DNA of 5,983 nt from Chloroflexota bacterium (GTDB taxonomy: Bacteria > Chloroflexota > UBA6077), in NCBI GenBank assembly GCA_021788565.1, contig JAJYKO010000395.1, positions 1-5,983 of the forward strand, given 5' to 3'. The stretch's first letter is position 1, and the number at the start of each line of letters is the position of its first letter. Positions 4,950-5,983 of this stretch are shown here, piece by piece. The notes beneath the pieces were generated by a model, which saw only the letters and a list, made by a program, of their open reading frames with translations, searched no databases and was not told where the DNA came from. A program made the position numbers and the translations under genes.

Positions 4950-5983
4950 ATGTCAAGGGCGTTCAAACTGCCGGACCTGGGGGAGGGCATTCACGAGGCT
5001 GAGGTCGTGGCCATCCTGGTGAATGTGGGAGACCTCGTCAATGAGGGCCAGCCTTTCATGGAAGTTGAGACCGATAAGGCGAGAGTAGAGATCCCTTCGC
5101 CGTTCACGGGCACCGTCGAGGAGATCAAAGTCAAGCAGGAAGATACGGTGAAGGTAGGCGAGGTCCTGATGGTCTTTGGCGAGGGGAACGGAGGGGCCGC
5201 TGCCGAGGCGCCGACCGTGGGCGAAGCCGCTGGTAAGCCCGAGCCGGTCGAGGAAGCGAGGCCCGGGCTTGGCACCCATGCTACGGCTAGTTCGATCGTG
5301 GCCGGCGGTGATCGCGGCGGGCAAGTGGCAGCCGAGCAACTGGCGACTTCCAAGCGGGATGGCCCCGTGCCTGCCTCGCCCGCGACCCGTCGCCTGGCGA
5401 GGGAGTTGGGCGTGGACCTTCACCTGGTGTCGCCGAGTGGGCCGGCCGGCCTGGTAACTGCGCAGGATGTCCGCGAGTTCGCGGAGCGTGCGGTGTCCGG
5501 GGCGAAGCCTGAGACAGAAAAGCCTGCGCCCGCGGAGACTGAGACGCCACCCGCGCAGTCTCAGCCGGTAATACCAGTCATGGAGACCTCGGCGCTGCCA
5601 GACTTCGGTCGATGGGGCGCTGTGGAGAAGGTGCCCCTCCGCTCCGTTCGGCGCGCCACGGCCAGGCACGTGGCGATGGCCTGGGCGCAGATCCCGCACG
5701 TGAACCACCAGGATGTGGCGGACATAACTCGATTGGATGCCTATCGGCGAGAGCATAAGGCGGAAATCGCGGAGGCTGGTGGTCAGCTGACGGCCACGGT
5801 CTTCGTCATGAAGGCAGCGGTAGCCGCCCTCAAGGCATTCCCTCGCTTCAACTCTAGCCTCGACGCTGTGACGGACGAGATCATCCTGAAGCACTATTAC
5901 CACCTCGGCATCGCGGCGGACACGGAGCGTGGGCTCGTGGTGCCGGTGGTGCGGGACGTGGACCGCAAGAGTATCACCGATCT
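4950..5983 (+). CDS. 2-oxoacid dehydrogenase E2 component, dihydrolipoamide acyltransferase (3' end missing)
   Basis: An open frame of 344 codons plus two bases runs off the window. E2 carries the acyl group on a lipoyl arm and transfers it to CoA, and forms the core that binds E1 and E3. The domains are: one lipoyl domain (about 1-77, opening FKLPDLGEGIHEAEV, with Lys43 in ETDKARVEIPSP as the lipoylation site); a flexible linker (78-140); a peripheral subunit-binding domain (about 141-178, SPATRRLARELGVD); a Pro/Ala/Glu linker (179-224); and the start of the catalytic acyltransferase domain (from about 225, VEKVPLRSVRRATARH and IPHVNHQDVADIT). The catalytic HxxxDG motif lies beyond the edge; typical proteins of this layout are about 420-450 residues, so 80-100 residues are missing. 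In the binding domain the usual GTGxxGR(I/V)T reads PSGPAGLVT (162-170), with Leu168 for the conserved Arg. Lipoylation needs LplA or LipB/LipA, not seen here. The acyl specificity (pyruvate or branched-chain) is not decided. Confidence 0.93.
   Translation, partial: MSRAFKLPDLGEGIHEAEVVAILVNVGDLVNEGQPFMEVETDKARVEIPSPFTGTVEEIKVKQEDTVKVGEVLMVFGEGNGGAAAEAPTVGEAAGKPEPVEEARPGLGTHATASSIVAGGDRGGQVAAEQLATSKRDGPVPASPATRRLARELGVDLHLVSPSGPAGLVTAQDVREFAERAVSGAKPETEKPAPAETETPPAQSQPVIPVMETSALPDFGRWGAVEKVPLRSVRRATARHVAMAWAQIPHVNHQDVADITRLDAYRREHKAEIAEAGGQLTATVFVMKAAVAALKAFPRFNSSLDAVTDEIILKHYYHLGIAADTERGLVVPVVRDVDRKSITD

Noticed and set aside
4953..5903. Long minus-strand open frame of 316 codons opposite E2
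   Set aside because: The + strand frame shows a full lipoyl, binding and catalytic domain order. The minus frame is Arg/His/Leu-rich with no recognisable family, the usual shadow of GC-rich coding DNA.

Overview
The window is a stretch of GC-rich bacterial chromosome (roughly 60-65% GC by eye, with G/C-rich third codon positions). All supported genes lie on the + strand. It looks like a catabolic/central-carbon cluster: the last codons of an upstream gene that is probably an acyl-CoA dehydrogenase (1-25), a thiolase (189-1379), an acyl-CoA dehydrogenase (1474-2622), then E1-alpha (2707-3939), E1-beta (3951-4934) and the first 344 codons of E2 (4950 to the window edge) of a 2-oxoacid dehydrogenase complex. 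The E2 gene runs off the right edge. No E3 (dihydrolipoyl dehydrogenase) gene is visible; it may lie downstream or elsewhere.

Layout: the first three gene boundaries are 84 to 163 bp long and each holds GC-rich palindromic DNA. Bases 26-188 carry a tandem copy of a CCCTCACCCTAACCCTCT-type repeat. Its complete copy (96-178) folds on paper into an outer 9-bp stem enclosing three hairpins. Bases 1380-1473 hold a small hairpin and a GGCAGGGG/CCCCTGCC palindrome. Bases 2623-2706 hold two overlapping, mutually exclusive hairpins. By contrast E1-alpha, E1-beta and E2 are packed with 11- and 15-bp gaps, each with a good Shine-Dalgarno sequence, as expected for one co-transcribed, stoichiometric complex.

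How the genes could work together: the E1/E2 complex oxidatively decarboxylates a 2-oxoacid to an acyl-CoA, acyl-CoA dehydrogenase introduces a 2,3 double bond into an acyl-CoA, and thiolase releases acetyl-CoA from a 3-oxoacyl-CoA. The E1 subunits resemble Bacillus-type pyruvate dehydrogenase in sequence, but the neighbourhood fits branched-chain 2-oxoacid (isoleucine/valine/leucine) breakdown as well or better. The substrate therefore cannot be fixed from this window.

The organism cannot be named. Full-length E1-alpha and E1-beta as separate genes exclude the single-chain E1 (AceE) arrangement typical of enteric bacteria. The dispersed GC-rich palindromes and gene style fit several phyla, for example Chloroflexota, Armatimonadota or relatives, but this is only an impression. 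I found no clearly novel system. The main points for follow-up are the cloverleaf-like repeat abutting the thiolase start, the hidden upstream acyl-CoA dehydrogenase tail, a C-terminal extension on E1-alpha, and a changed motif in the E2 subunit-binding domain.
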